From positions 1,329,001 through 1,393,000 of the forward strand of contig NZ_CP092473.1 in the NCBI RefSeq assembly GCF_014287515.2: a stretch of 64,000 nt of DNA. The letters run 5' to 3'. Source of the DNA: Roseburia rectibacter (GTDB lineage Bacteria; Bacillota; Clostridia; Lachnospirales; Lachnospiraceae). The position numbers were made by a program, and so were the translations under genes. Positions 17,649 to 25,691 of this stretch are shown here, piece after piece. The notes under the pieces were generated by a model. The model was not told where the DNA came from and did no database searches. It saw only the letters and a program-made list of their open reading frames with translations. The first letter of the stretch is position 1; the number at the start of each line of letters is the position of its first letter.

Positions 17649-18953
17649 ATGGGTGACACAAAGAAAATGGCATGGAAAAGATTAATGGGTGTTTTTGTTG
17701 TATTTTTTCTGATTATGGCAGTATGGCAGATCGTGGTACTTGAGCTGCTGAAAAATGGCGTGATCGGTACGATGGTTGCAATGATACTGATCTGTCTTGC
17801 AACTGTACTGTTTTTTGGCATTGTTTTTGCATCAATCAAAACACTCCTGGATGCATTCAGACAGCTTATGAGTGATGGCTCAGAGGTGGAACTTTCCGGT
17901 GGTGTTGCTAAGAAAGCAAATAAACTTGCAGAGAAAGATGGAGAAGTCGGACAGCTTGTGCGTACGTTTCAGGAGTCGATCACTTCATTTTCACAGGTTG
18001 TACTGGGAATAAAGAAAGCAACGAAGGAACTTGGTGAGGTTTCAGAGAATTTTAAGAATATTTTTAAGAGTATGACAGCTTCACTGGATCAGACAGAGCA
18101 GGCAGTGACTACTATTACGGATAATACGATCTCACAGGCTGATCACACAGTCGATATGAAAGAGAAGATCGATGCTATCAGCAGAACGATCGATAAGATT
18201 GCAGAGAATGTATCGATGCTTGCAAAAAGTGCAGAGCACATGAAAGAAAGCAACAAGGCAGCAGAAGCAATCATGGAGGAACTTGTAAATATCAGTAAGG
18301 AGAGCGGTGTTGCGATTGAAAATGTAAGACAGCAGACAGATCTGACAAACCAGTCTGCACAGGAGATCCGCACAGCAACAGAGATCATAGCCGGAATCTC
18401 AAATCAGACAAATCTTTTAGCTTTAAATGCAAGTATTGAAGCTGCAAGAGCCGGAGAACATGGAAAAGGATTTGCAGTTGTTGCAGAAGAGATCCGTACA
18501 TTAGCTGACCAGTCAAGGGAATCAACAGAACAGATCAATCAGATCGTCAATACATTGATTGATAATTCAAACGTCAGTGTGGAGATCACGCAGAAAGTAT
18601 CAGAAGCGTTTGTGAAACAGAATGAGAAGATTCATGATACGGAAGAAATTTTCCGTTCCCTGAATGAGGAGATCAAGAATACAAGCGATGCTGTGGATGG
18701 AATCAGCGAAGAAGTAAATGTGTTAGACGATCATAAGACGGTAATTGAAAGTGGAATCACCTCTTTGACAGAGTTTGCAGAACAGAATGCCGAGAGTGCG
18801 AAAGTAACAACAGAAAACATGGAAGAATTCCAGCAGATCGTTGAACAGTGTGATCAGGCAACAGAGCGCATTGTGAATGTATCCGATGAGCTGGTAGGGT
18901 ATCTTGGAAAAGTGGATGCAAATGTAAAAGATAAAATGAATGCACGTAACTAA
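17649..18953 (+). CDS. Methyl-accepting chemotaxis protein without a ligand domain
   Basis: A 434-residue protein. Two adjacent hydrophobic helices (about residues 13-34 and 38-60) form a hairpin with almost no extracellular loop, followed by a long coiled coil and the MCP signalling tip [41 protein letters not shown] around residues 250-290. The tip is intact and should contact CheW/CheA. Since no periplasmic or PAS domain is visible, the signal may come from the membrane, the cytoplasm or a partner protein. The neighbouring Cache-containing cyclase is an obvious candidate, which is inference. GGAGG-like GGAGGAT precedes the ATG. Confidence 0.9.
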   Translation: MGDTKKMAWKRLMGVFVVFFLIMAVWQIVVLELLKNGVIGTMVAMILICLATVLFFGIVFASIKTLLDAFRQLMSDGSEVELSGGVAKKANKLAEKDGEVGQLVRTFQESITSFSQVVLGIKKATKELGEVSENFKNIFKSMTASLDQTEQAVTTITDNTISQADHTVDMKEKIDAISRTIDKIAENVSMLAKSAEHMKESNKAAEAIMEELVNISKESGVAIENVRQQTDLTNQSAQEIRTATEIIAGISNQTNLLALNASIEAARAGEHGKGFAVVAEEIRTLADQSRESTEQINQIVNTLIDNSNVSVEITQKVSEAFVKQNEKIHDTEEIFRSLNEEIKNTSDAVDGISEEVNVLDDHKTVIESGITSLTEFAEQNAESAKVTTENMEEFQQIVEQCDQATERIVNVSDELVGYLGKVDANVKDKMNARN

Positions 18954-18975
18954 AAATAAATCAGAAACGGAGGAA

Positions 18976-19009
18976 AAAATACCACATGAGTAAAATTATG
19001 TGGTATTTT
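18976..19009 (+). terminator. AT-rich hairpin with T-run, also spanning a leader frame
   Basis: AAAAATACCACAT pairs with ATGTGGTATTTTT around the loop GAGTAAAATT. It resembles a rho-independent terminator after the chemoreceptor gene but lies inside the leader of the cardiolipin synthase gene, so it could act as an attenuator. Confidence 0.6.
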
Positions 19010-19021
19010 TCAATATTATGA
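18986..19021 (+). CDS. Putative 11-residue leader peptide upstream of cardiolipin synthase
   Basis: ATG at 18986 stands behind a good Shine-Dalgarno (GGAGG, 18969-18973). It encodes MSKIMWYFSIL and stops at TGA 19019-19021, which overlaps the ATG (19018) of the cardiolipin synthase as ATGA. The synthase itself has no visible ribosome site, so re-initiation after this peptide is plausible. The frame runs through the hairpin at 18976-19009. It may equally be a chance frame. Confidence 0.35.
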   Translation: MSKIMWYFSIL

Positions 19022-20559
19022 GAACAGAACAGAAAACATCAGTAAAAAACAGTGTAGGAAGATTGATTTTTGTTGGTATCAGCGTATTGCTTCAGGTCAT
19101 ATGGATCATCAGTCTTTTTATATGGCTGAATAATTATTCGGCAGCAATTTCTCTTTTTTCCACGTTGATCGCGGTCTCGGTTGTATTTGCCATATATGGA
19201 ATGCATGGAAACATGGCATTTAAAGTGCCATGGATGTTGGTCATTACTGCATTTCCGGTATTTGGTCTGTGTGTATTTGCACTATTTGGAAGGTCAAATC
19301 TGACCAGAAATATGAAAAAACGTTATGAGGGCATTGACAGTGAACTTTTCCCATTTTTAGAAAGTGATGAGACTGTCGTAAAAATGCTTCAGAAAAAAGA
19401 TCTGTCAATAGCAAACCAGACAGAGTACATCTGGAAATATGGTCATTATCCGGTTTATCGCAATACAGATATTGAATTTTATGCGGATGCGTCACAGGGG
19501 TTAGAGGCACAGCTTGCAGATTTGAAAAAAGCAGAACATTTTATATTTATGGAGTATCATGCCATCGAGCAGGCAGAATCTTTTGAACGGATTTTTAACG
19601 TGTTAAAAGACCGGGCAGTGCATGGAGTTGAAGTACGTATTTTCTATGATGATGTTGGAAGCATTGGATTTATCAATCATGATTTCAGAAAACGTATGGA
19701 GGAGAATGGAATTGCCTGCCGTGTATTCAATCCGATTATTCCAGTATTATCGGTATTTATGAATAACCGCGATCACAGAAAAATTACAGTGATCGATGGA
19801 AAAGTGGGATTTACCGGAGGGTACAATCTTGCAAATGAATATTTTAATGTCACACATCCGTATGGACGGTGGAAAGATACCGGCATCCGTTTAGAAGGAG
19901 ATGCTGTAAAAAGTCTTACGGTTATGTTCCTTGAAATGTGGAATGTTGTAAAAAAGACAGACCAGGATTATCAGAAGTACCTGCCGGTGACAGATTATAA
20001 AGTAAAACAGGAGGGATTTATCCAGCCGTATGCGGATAGTCCATTAGATGATGAACATGTGGGAGAGAGCGTTTATATGAATCTTATCGCACATGCCAAA
20101 AAAGAAATTTATTTTACAACACCGTATCTGATCATCACAGATGAGATGAACCGTGCTCTTGGACTTGCTGCAAAGCGTGGTGTGGATGTGCGGATCGTGA
20201 CACCGGGGATCCCGGATAAGAAACTGATCTATAAAGTAACACGTTCTTATTATGCAGGACTCGTGCGCCAAGGGGTGCGTATTTATGAGTATACGCCGGG
20301 ATTTATCCATGCTAAACAATGTGTCTGCGATGGAGAGGCGGCAACCTGTGGCACCATTAATATGGACTACCGGAGTTTGTATCTTCATTTTGAAAATGGA
20401 GCCTTTTTATATAACTGTGACGCCGTAGGGGAGATTCGTCAGGATTTTGAACATATTTTTGCAGAGAGCACGGAAGTAACAGAAAAATATAAGAGCGGAA
20501 GGTCTGCTGTTTTGAGGGGAACACAGTGTTTCTTGCGTTTGTTTGCACCTCTTATGTAA
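19018..20559 (+). CDS. Cardiolipin synthase (phospholipase D family)
   Basis: A 513-residue enzyme joining two phosphatidylglycerols into cardiolipin plus glycerol. Two N-terminal helices (~residues 15-36 and 40-60, with a third hydrophobic stretch to ~85) anchor it to the membrane. Two PLD active-site motifs are intact: H253 in NRDHRKITVIDGKVGFTGG and H431 in FIHAKQCVCD, giving HxKx4D twice. I prefer ATG 19018 to the GTG at 19000, which lies within a hairpin. Start selection is uncertain because no Shine-Dalgarno is adjacent; translation may depend on the leader peptide upstream. Confidence 0.93.
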   Translation: MRTEQKTSVKNSVGRLIFVGISVLLQVIWIISLFIWLNNYSAAISLFSTLIAVSVVFAIYGMHGNMAFKVPWMLVITAFPVFGLCVFALFGRSNLTRNMKKRYEGIDSELFPFLESDETVVKMLQKKDLSIANQTEYIWKYGHYPVYRNTDIEFYADASQGLEAQLADLKKAEHFIFMEYHAIEQAESFERIFNVLKDRAVHGVEVRIFYDDVGSIGFINHDFRKRMEENGIACRVFNPIIPVLSVFMNNRDHRKITVIDGKVGFTGGYNLANEYFNVTHPYGRWKDTGIRLEGDAVKSLTVMFLEMWNVVKKTDQDYQKYLPVTDYKVKQEGFIQPYADSPLDDEHVGESVYMNLIAHAKKEIYFTTPYLIITDEMNRALGLAAKRGVDVRIVTPGIPDKKLIYKVTRSYYAGLVRQGVRIYEYTPGFIHAKQCVCDGEAATCGTINMDYRSLYLHFENGAFLYNCDAVGEIRQDFEHIFAESTEVTEKYKSGRSAVLRGTQCFLRLFAPLM

Positions 20560-20616
20560 AAATATTATATAATCCGAAATCTTCACAGAAGTTTAGATAA
20601 CTTTTCCGTAAAAGTA

Positions 20617-20625
20617 TGGTAAAAT
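20617..20625 (+). promoter_or_regulatory. Extended -10 promoter of the alarmone synthetase gene
   Basis: TGGTAAAAT (20617-20625), TGN-TAAAAT form, with a weak -35. It lies about 65 bases upstream of the gene. Confidence 0.5.
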
Positions 20626-20690
20626 AGTAATGAAAGAGTAGCAGGTCAGGAGAAGCTGTTACAAAAGAACGATTCTAAGGAGAAAGTCAA

Positions 20691-21362
20691 ATGGAATACA
20701 TGGATATTGAAACAGTCAAGGAACTGGATCATGTTTTTGGGGATATTGAAGAACTACAGAAGTTTCGCTGTCTGATGATGCAGTACGAATGTGCAATGTT
20801 AGAGGTGAGGACAAAACTTGACGTATTGAACACAGAGTTATCTGTACAAAACAGCAGGAATCCGATCGAATCGATAAAATGCAGGATCAAAGAACCGGAC
20901 AGTATTATGAAGAAAATGAAGCGTCAGGAGATTCCATTTTCCGTAGATAATATCGAGAAGAATCTGAATGATATCGCAGGTGTCCGTGTTATCTGCTCAT
21001 TTCCCGATGATATTTATACATTAGCGGATTATCTGGAAAAACAGGATGATATCAAGCTGATCAAGAAGAAAGATTATATCAGTCATCCCAAACCGAATGG
21101 TTACCGCAGTCTGCATCTGATCCTTGAAGTACCGATTTTTTTGACAAATGAGAAAAAGATGATGCGTGTGGAAGTGCAGTTTCGAACGATCGCCATGGAT
21201 TTCTGGGCAAGTTTAGAGCATAAATTAAAATACAAAAAGGACATTGAAAATGCACAGGTGATCTCACAGGATCTCTGCTTTTGTGCGGAACTGATCTCAC
21301 AGTTAGACGGCAGAATGCAGCAGATCAGAGAACGTTTAGAGGAAAAGAAAGAGGCCAATTAG
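20691..21362 (+). CDS. Small alarmone synthetase, (p)ppGpp synthase (RelQ-like)
   Basis: A 223-residue protein with only the RelA/SpoT synthetase domain. Key motifs are SIKCRIKEPDSIMKK (substrate-binding basic loop), DIAGVRVIC (motif around the first catalytic Asp), KPNGYRSLHL (the G-loop tyrosine that stacks on GDP/GTP) and VEVQFRTIAMDFWASLEHKLKYKK (catalytic Glu in VQFRT). No hydrolase, TGS or ACT domain is present. Small synthetases of this type make pppGpp/ppGpp/pGpp in stress, often as tetramers. AAGGAG lies before the ATG. Its stop codon overlaps that of the convergent aminotransferase inside a shared terminator. Confidence 0.92.
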   Translation: MEYMDIETVKELDHVFGDIEELQKFRCLMMQYECAMLEVRTKLDVLNTELSVQNSRNPIESIKCRIKEPDSIMKKMKRQEIPFSVDNIEKNLNDIAGVRVICSFPDDIYTLADYLEKQDDIKLIKKKDYISHPKPNGYRSLHLILEVPIFLTNEKKMMRVEVQFRTIAMDFWASLEHKLKYKKDIENAQVISQDLCFCAELISQLDGRMQQIRERLEEKKEAN

Positions 21363-21376
21363 GCCTCTTTTTTTCT
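21349..21376. terminator. Compact terminator encoded within two overlapping stop codons
   Basis: AAGAGGCC pairs with GGCCTCTT, loop AATTA, with A-rich left and T7 right flanks. The stop codons of the convergent genes (TAG 21360-21362 on +, TAA at 21359-21361 on -) form the loop, so one hairpin serves both. Confidence 0.75.
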
Positions 21377-22501
21377 ATAATACTTCAAAAACAGATCTGC
21401 AAGATTTCCCTTAAGCGTGACACCAAGTTCAGTCAGGGTAGCAGAGAGAGCTTCTAAAGTAGGAACCATATGTTCTAACCTTGCATTTTCCCCCATATGA
21501 CCGATACGGATCACTTTACCGGAGAGTTCATCAAAAGATCCGGCAAGCATGATATTATATTTTGTTCGCATTGTATCAAGGATAGATTTAGCATCAGTAC
21601 ATTGCGGAATGTCAAAAACAGTTACAGTGTTTGAAAAACCGCTCTGCAGATGGAGTTTTAAACCCGCTTCTTTTACGGCTGCTCTTGTAGCAGAACCGAT
21701 CCTTGCATAGCGTTCATACAAAGTCGCATCTTCGGCGATCAGATTAAATGCAGCGCGCAGACCGTAGATATCGCTGATCGGCATAGTATATGGAAACCAT
21801 TTTTTCTCGTAGTAACCGTCGAATGCCATCAGGTTTGCGTAGAAAGATGCAATCGGAGTTTTACGGTTTTTCATTTTTTCTTTTGCGGCATCACTTACCA
21901 CAACAAAGGTAAGTCCCGGAGGTGCGGAGACTGCTTTCTGTGAGCCGCCGCAGAGAAGGTCGATCTGAAAATCATCGACACATACTTTTTCGCCAAACAT
22001 ACCGGAAACGGAGTCAACGACCGTTAAGATGCCGTACTGTTTGAGCAGTGGACAGATTCTGCTGATATCATTCAACATGCCGCTTGGGGTATCGCAGTGT
22101 ACAACAGTGGCATAAGTATAATCGTGATGATCTTTTAAATATTCTGCAAGTGCATCCACATCCAGAGTATTTTCGTAATCAGCATGGTAGATTTCCGGAA
22201 TACCACCGTACATGCTGACAAAATCTGCAAATCCTTTTCCGTAGATACCGTTGTCGATGACAAGAACTTTATCATCCGGTTCTGTCAGGGAAGCACATGC
22301 AGCTTCCAGTCCTAAAATCCCTTCACCATCTAAGATCAGCGTTTCGTTTTTCGTGCCAAGGAGGCTGCTGATCAGTTCGCAGGTTTCTTTATAAAAATCA
22401 TAAAATTCTTCATCCAGATCAGGATTTGTGCAGGCAAAACTGCGTGCACGTCTTACTGGTTCCGGAACCTGAACCGGTCCGGGGGTCATGATCTTATACA
22501 T
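21359..22501 (-). CDS. Class V PLP-dependent aminotransferase (alanine/serine-glyoxylate type)
   Basis: A ~380-residue fold type I aminotransferase. The N-terminus MYKIMTPGPVQVPEPV is the usual opening of alanine-glyoxylate/PucG-like enzymes; the longer frame to 22540 adds unrelated residues. The PLP lysine lies in GGSQKAVSAPPGL, and the PLP-binding aspartate in VVDSVSGMFG. The C-terminal RIGHMG is typical. Members transfer an amino group from alanine, serine or ureidoglycine to glyoxylate; the exact donor cannot be read here. It is convergent with the alarmone synthetase gene and lies just downstream, on the same strand, of an ECF S component. TGGAG lies 12 bases before the chosen start, a slightly long spacing. 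Confidence 0.85.
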   Translation of the reverse strand: MYKIMTPGPVQVPEPVRRARSFACTNPDLDEEFYDFYKETCELISSLLGTKNETLILDGEGILGLEAACASLTEPDDKVLVIDNGIYGKGFADFVSMYGGIPEIYHADYENTLDVDALAEYLKDHHDYTYATVVHCDTPSGMLNDISRICPLLKQYGILTVVDSVSGMFGEKVCVDDFQIDLLCGGSQKAVSAPPGLTFVVVSDAAKEKMKNRKTPIASFYANLMAFDGYYEKKWFPYTMPISDIYGLRAAFNLIAEDATLYERYARIGSATRAAVKEAGLKLHLQSGFSNTVTVFDIPQCTDAKSILDTMRTKYNIMLAGSFDELSGKVIRIGHMGENARLEHMVPTLEALSATLTELGVTLKGNLADLFLKYYRKKEA

Positions 22502-22563
22502 ATTAATACTAATCTCCATTCCCGCCCGTTTTTTGGGCATTACAAGTTTGAGTGAAAAATGCT

Positions 22564-22591
22564 ATTTTCAAATGAAACTTTATTTGAAAAT
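22564..22591 (-). terminator. Weak inverted repeat at the end of the S-component gene
   Basis: ATTTTCAAAT (22564-22573) and ATTTGAAAAT (22582-22591) form a perfect 10-bp, fully AT stem that includes the last codons and stop of the S-component gene. It could be a weak terminator or an mRNA-stabilising structure. Confidence 0.35.
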
Positions 22592-23128
22592 AATTTTGTT
22601 TGCTGCTTTGCGTAAAGGCTCGATGACGATCAGGACTACAACGGCTGCAACACCGATCTGAAACAGATTTCCCGGAATGGAAGTAACCGGTGCAATCCAG
22701 TTGCCGTAGATGATACCCTCTGCGATATAATAGCCGACTACTTTGATCACGCAGGCAGCAGCGATGGCGAGTGCATCAAAACCGAGTCCGTGGTGTTTTT
22801 CCGTGATCGCACCAACAACATATCCCATAATCGCTACGATGATAAATGTAAAAGGTGCCCATGCTGTCCAGCCGGAGAGAAGGTCAAAGAGTCCCATGCC
22901 AATACCGCCGGCAAGTGCACCACTTTTTTTGCCAAATAAAATGGCGCAGATAAAAAGCGGAACATTGCCAAGATGGATCAGTCCGCCGTTTGCAGTGATC
23001 GGAAGTCTGACATTGACAAATGCGGTAAATACATAAGTTAATGCAATGAAAAGTGCTGTGATGGTCAGAAACTGTACCTGACCGATTGAATTTTCTGTTT
23101 TTACAGTAGTTGTAGATGTTGTGCTCAT
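22580..23128 (-). CDS. ECF transporter S component (vitamin-type substrate binding)
   Basis: A 182-residue hydrophobic protein with about six helices and a polar ~20-residue N-terminus. FLTITALFIALTYVFTAFVNVRLP and GGLIHLGNVPLFICAILFGKKSGALAGGIGMGLFDLLSG match the substrate-binding subunit of group II energy-coupling factor importers, which borrow a shared EcfAA'T module encoded elsewhere. None is encoded nearby. The vitamin is unknown. A PLP-dependent enzyme lies downstream, which makes a B6 vitamer an attractive but unproven guess. I see no recognised riboswitch in the ~290 bases upstream. AGGAGA precedes the start. Confidence 0.82.
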   Translation of the reverse strand: MSTTSTTTVKTENSIGQVQFLTITALFIALTYVFTAFVNVRLPITANGGLIHLGNVPLFICAILFGKKSGALAGGIGMGLFDLLSGWTAWAPFTFIIVAIMGYVVGAITEKHHGLGFDALAIAAACVIKVVGYYIAEGIIYGNWIAPVTSIPGNLFQIGVAAVVVLIVIEPLRKAANKIIFK

Positions 23129-23284
23129 ATTTCTTTTCTCCTCATACGTTTCTTATGACCGATATTATCTGTCATTTATTTATGCATATCTTAAACGCAC
23201 ACTGGTTTATTTTAAAATGCCAGTCAGGTGAAAATTGAGCAGACCAGTTTGAATGGACTACACAAGAAAGAATACTATTACATA

Positions 23285-23318
23285 AAAAAGAGTGCCGGAA
23301 AGCCGACACTCTTTTTTA
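23285..23318. terminator. Bidirectional terminator after the cold-shock gene
   Basis: AAAAAAGAGTGCCGG pairs with CCGACACTCTTTTTT (one mismatch), with T-runs on both strands. It lies ~100 bases downstream of the cold-shock stop on the minus strand. The rest of 23129-23415 holds no gene I can support. Confidence 0.8.
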
Positions 23319-23415
23319 AATCCATTGTTTACAATATCTTAATCTAACAAATAAAAACTGGTTCTATTTAAAAAGAAAAAGGTACATGTGAAACTACTGA
23401 TTGTGCTGGTAGTAA

Positions 23416-23619
23416 TTATTTTACTACTGTAACGTTGGTTGCCTGAGGTCCTTTAGCGCCTTCTACTACTTCGAATTCTACAGTAGCGCCTTCTTCGAGG
23501 GATTTGAAACCTTCCATGTTCAGACCTGAGTAGTGTACGAATACATCATTGCCCTGCTCGTCAGAGATGAATCCGTATCCGTTTTGGTTGTTAAACCATT
23601 TTACTGTACCTTTGTTCAT
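23416..23619 (-). CDS. Cold-shock protein, CspA family
   Basis: A 67-residue single cold-shock domain, full length for the family. RNP1 is NGYGFI and RNP2 is DVFVHY; the start [10 protein letters not shown] is typical. The protein binds single-stranded RNA/DNA and melts mRNA structure. A strong GGAGGT site lies before the ATG. It is flanked by its own terminator and by the DUF5721-like gene upstream on the same strand with a ~95-base gap, so it is probably monocistronic. Confidence 0.97.
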   Translation of the reverse strand: MNKGTVKWFNNQNGYGFISDEQGNDVFVHYSGLNMEGFKSLEEGATVEFEVVEGAKGPQATNVTVVK

Positions 23620-23716
23620 TGAAAAGTACCTCCAAAAAATATTACTGGCTGTATTTACAGCTAGTTAGAGCATATCATAACAATTTTGAAAAGTAAAGGA
23701 AAAAAGAGGATATTTT

Positions 23717-24223
23717 TCAACCTAATTTCTCAATAACAATATCGTGGTTTTTGAGAAAAATCTCGACGAGTCTGTCCCATTCGTGTTCTAAGGATTTATC
23801 GGTAGAAAAAATACGATATGATACGCCGGTTGTGAGCATAAGACTTCCATTCTGGAACTTCAGATTCAAAAACATCCCTGTTACATCCTGTGGGGTAAAA
23901 GAAGTCTGGATGCTGGCAAGTGTCCGGGACAGATTATCCGGTGACAGCAGAAATACAAATTTGAAATAATTAGGAGTACGTTTTCCTTTGATCAGGTCGA
24001 AACAGTGCTGGCGCACTCTGCCATAAGGAAGGAATGCAAGGTCAGATAAGCCCTGTTCTTCTAAATCTTCTTTTGAAAAAAAGTCCGGTGTGATCGTTCC
24101 GTCAAAATTCCATACGGCATCTTTTTGTATGGTTGCTTCCTTTAACAGAAAGTGGTCGAATGTATCTGAACACAGAAGCTGGTTCATAAAATTTTTGAGT
24201 TCCGGGATATTAAGCGCTAACAT
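23717..24223 (-). CDS. DUF5721-like conserved protein of unknown function
   Basis: A 168-residue soluble protein whose start MLALNIPELKNFMNQLL is preceded by AAAGAGGT at good spacing; the longer frame to 24265 lacks support. It resembles the DUF5721 family, small Lachnospiraceae proteins often found near core genes. Visible features are an N-terminal helix, the conserved-looking FDHFLLKEATI and WNFDGTI blocks, and a C-terminal helical region after VSYRIFSTDKSLEHEWD. No catalytic motif, membrane helix or signal peptide is visible. I cannot propose a role. Confidence 0.75.
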   Translation of the reverse strand: MLALNIPELKNFMNQLLCSDTFDHFLLKEATIQKDAVWNFDGTITPDFFSKEDLEEQGLSDLAFLPYGRVRQHCFDLIKGKRTPNYFKFVFLLSPDNLSRTLASIQTSFTPQDVTGMFLNLKFQNGSLMLTTGVSYRIFSTDKSLEHEWDRLVEIFLKNHDIVIEKLG

Positions 24224-24389
24224 GCGGTATACCTCTTTCATATTATGTTCATTTTCATGTGGCACTGCTCATTGCTTACGCATATTGTACCATAAAACCC
24301 AGAGAAACAAAATAAAGGATGTAATCTTTCTGATTTTATAGTAAAATAGGGATGGTTTTAATCAGTATTACAGGAAAAGAGGAACTACA

Positions 24390-25682
24390 ATGAACGAGAA
24401 AACAGTTTTATTTGATTTATTAAAAGAGGGAGTATCTCCGGTACACGTGGTAAAGGCATGTGCAAAGCGTTTAGCAGATGCCGGTTTTGAAAAGATAGCT
24501 TATGAAGAAGAATGGAATTTAAAAGCAGGTGGCCGCTATTATGTGGATCATCATGATACCACACTGTTTGCATTTTCGATTCCTGCGGATGAGATGAAAA
24601 AAGAAAAAAAGCCTGCAGTCCGGATCGCAGCGGCACATACGGATTTTCCATGTCTTAGAATTAAACCGTCATGTGATGTTGTAACGAATCGCTATGCACA
24701 GGTTAACATTGAGGTGTATGGAGGTGCAATTTTAAATACATGGTTAGACAGACCACTTGGTGTGGCAGGACGTGTGGCAGTAAGAGGGAATGATCCGTTT
24801 ACACCGGAATTAAAATATTTTGCATCCCAAAAGAATCTGCTCACGATCCCAAATCTTGCAATCCATATGAATCGCGAAGTGAATAAGGGTGTGGAGCTGA
24901 ATAAGCAGATCGATATGATCCCGGTTGCAGGATTACTTGCAGAAAATGAAACATGTGCTGATTATTTCTTAGGTTTTCTTGCAAAAGAACTGTCTGTTGC
25001 AAAAGAAGATATTTTAGATTTTGAACTGACGGTATATTGCAGGGAACAGCCGGAGTATGTCGGCTTAGAGGATGATTTTATCTCATCTCCAAGACTGGAT
25101 AACCTGACATCCTGTGCAGCATTGGTATCCGGTATCATAGATGCGGAAAGAAAAGACGGTATTAATCTGATCGCACTGTTTGATCACGAGGAGATTGGAA
25201 GCCGCAGTAAACAGGGAGCGGGATCTATATTGCTTCACGATATGTTACTCCGAATTCTAAAAGCCTGTGGAGCGGGGGAGAGTGCTCCGGAACTGTTGTA
25301 TCAGAGCATGCTGTTGTCCGTAGATGTTGCACATGGTCTGCATCCAAATCAGGCAGGCAAAATGGATATTACTAATAAACCGGTGCTTGGAAGCGGCTTC
25401 TGTATCAAGGAGGCATGTTCCCAGTCCTATGCGACAGACTGTGAGGCAATTGCGATTATTCAGCAGATCTGTGATCTGAAAAAAATCCCATATCAGAAGT
25501 TTGTGAACCGTTCAGATATGGCAGGGGGCGGAACACTTGGTTCTATTGCATCTGCATTATTGCCGGTAAAAACGGTAGATATCGGTATCCCGCTTCTGGC
25601 AATGCATTCGGCGAGAGAATTGATGGGAGCAGCAGACCAGGAAGCATTGACGGAACTTGTAAAGGCATATTTTTCACTTTAA
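24390..25682 (+). CDS. M18 family metallo-aminopeptidase (aspartyl-aminopeptidase type)
   Basis: A 430-residue cytoplasmic zinc aminopeptidase. Metal ligands are visible in order: H in AAHTDFPCLRIKP, the bridging D in SSPRLDNLTSC, the catalytic E pair in FDHEEIGSRSKQGAGS, D in LLSVDVAHGLHPN, and a terminal H in PLLAMHSARELMG. M18 enzymes trim acidic or hydrophobic N-terminal residues from peptides and form dodecamers. AGAGGAA precedes the ATG. The transglutaminase-like gene starts 9 bases after the stop, so the two are probably co-transcribed. Confidence 0.93.
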   Translation: MNEKTVLFDLLKEGVSPVHVVKACAKRLADAGFEKIAYEEEWNLKAGGRYYVDHHDTTLFAFSIPADEMKKEKKPAVRIAAAHTDFPCLRIKPSCDVVTNRYAQVNIEVYGGAILNTWLDRPLGVAGRVAVRGNDPFTPELKYFASQKNLLTIPNLAIHMNREVNKGVELNKQIDMIPVAGLLAENETCADYFLGFLAKELSVAKEDILDFELTVYCREQPEYVGLEDDFISSPRLDNLTSCAALVSGIIDAERKDGINLIALFDHEEIGSRSKQGAGSILLHDMLLRILKACGAGESAPELLYQSMLLSVDVAHGLHPNQAGKMDITNKPVLGSGFCIKEACSQSYATDCEAIAIIQQICDLKKIPYQKFVNRSDMAGGGTLGSIASALLPVKTVDIGIPLLAMHSARELMGAADQEALTELVKAYFSL

Positions 25683-25691
25683 GGGGGAAGT

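Noticed and set aside
23129-23415. Vitamin riboswitch before the ECF S component
   Set aside because: I could not find a known aptamer core; the only strong structure is the cold-shock gene terminator.
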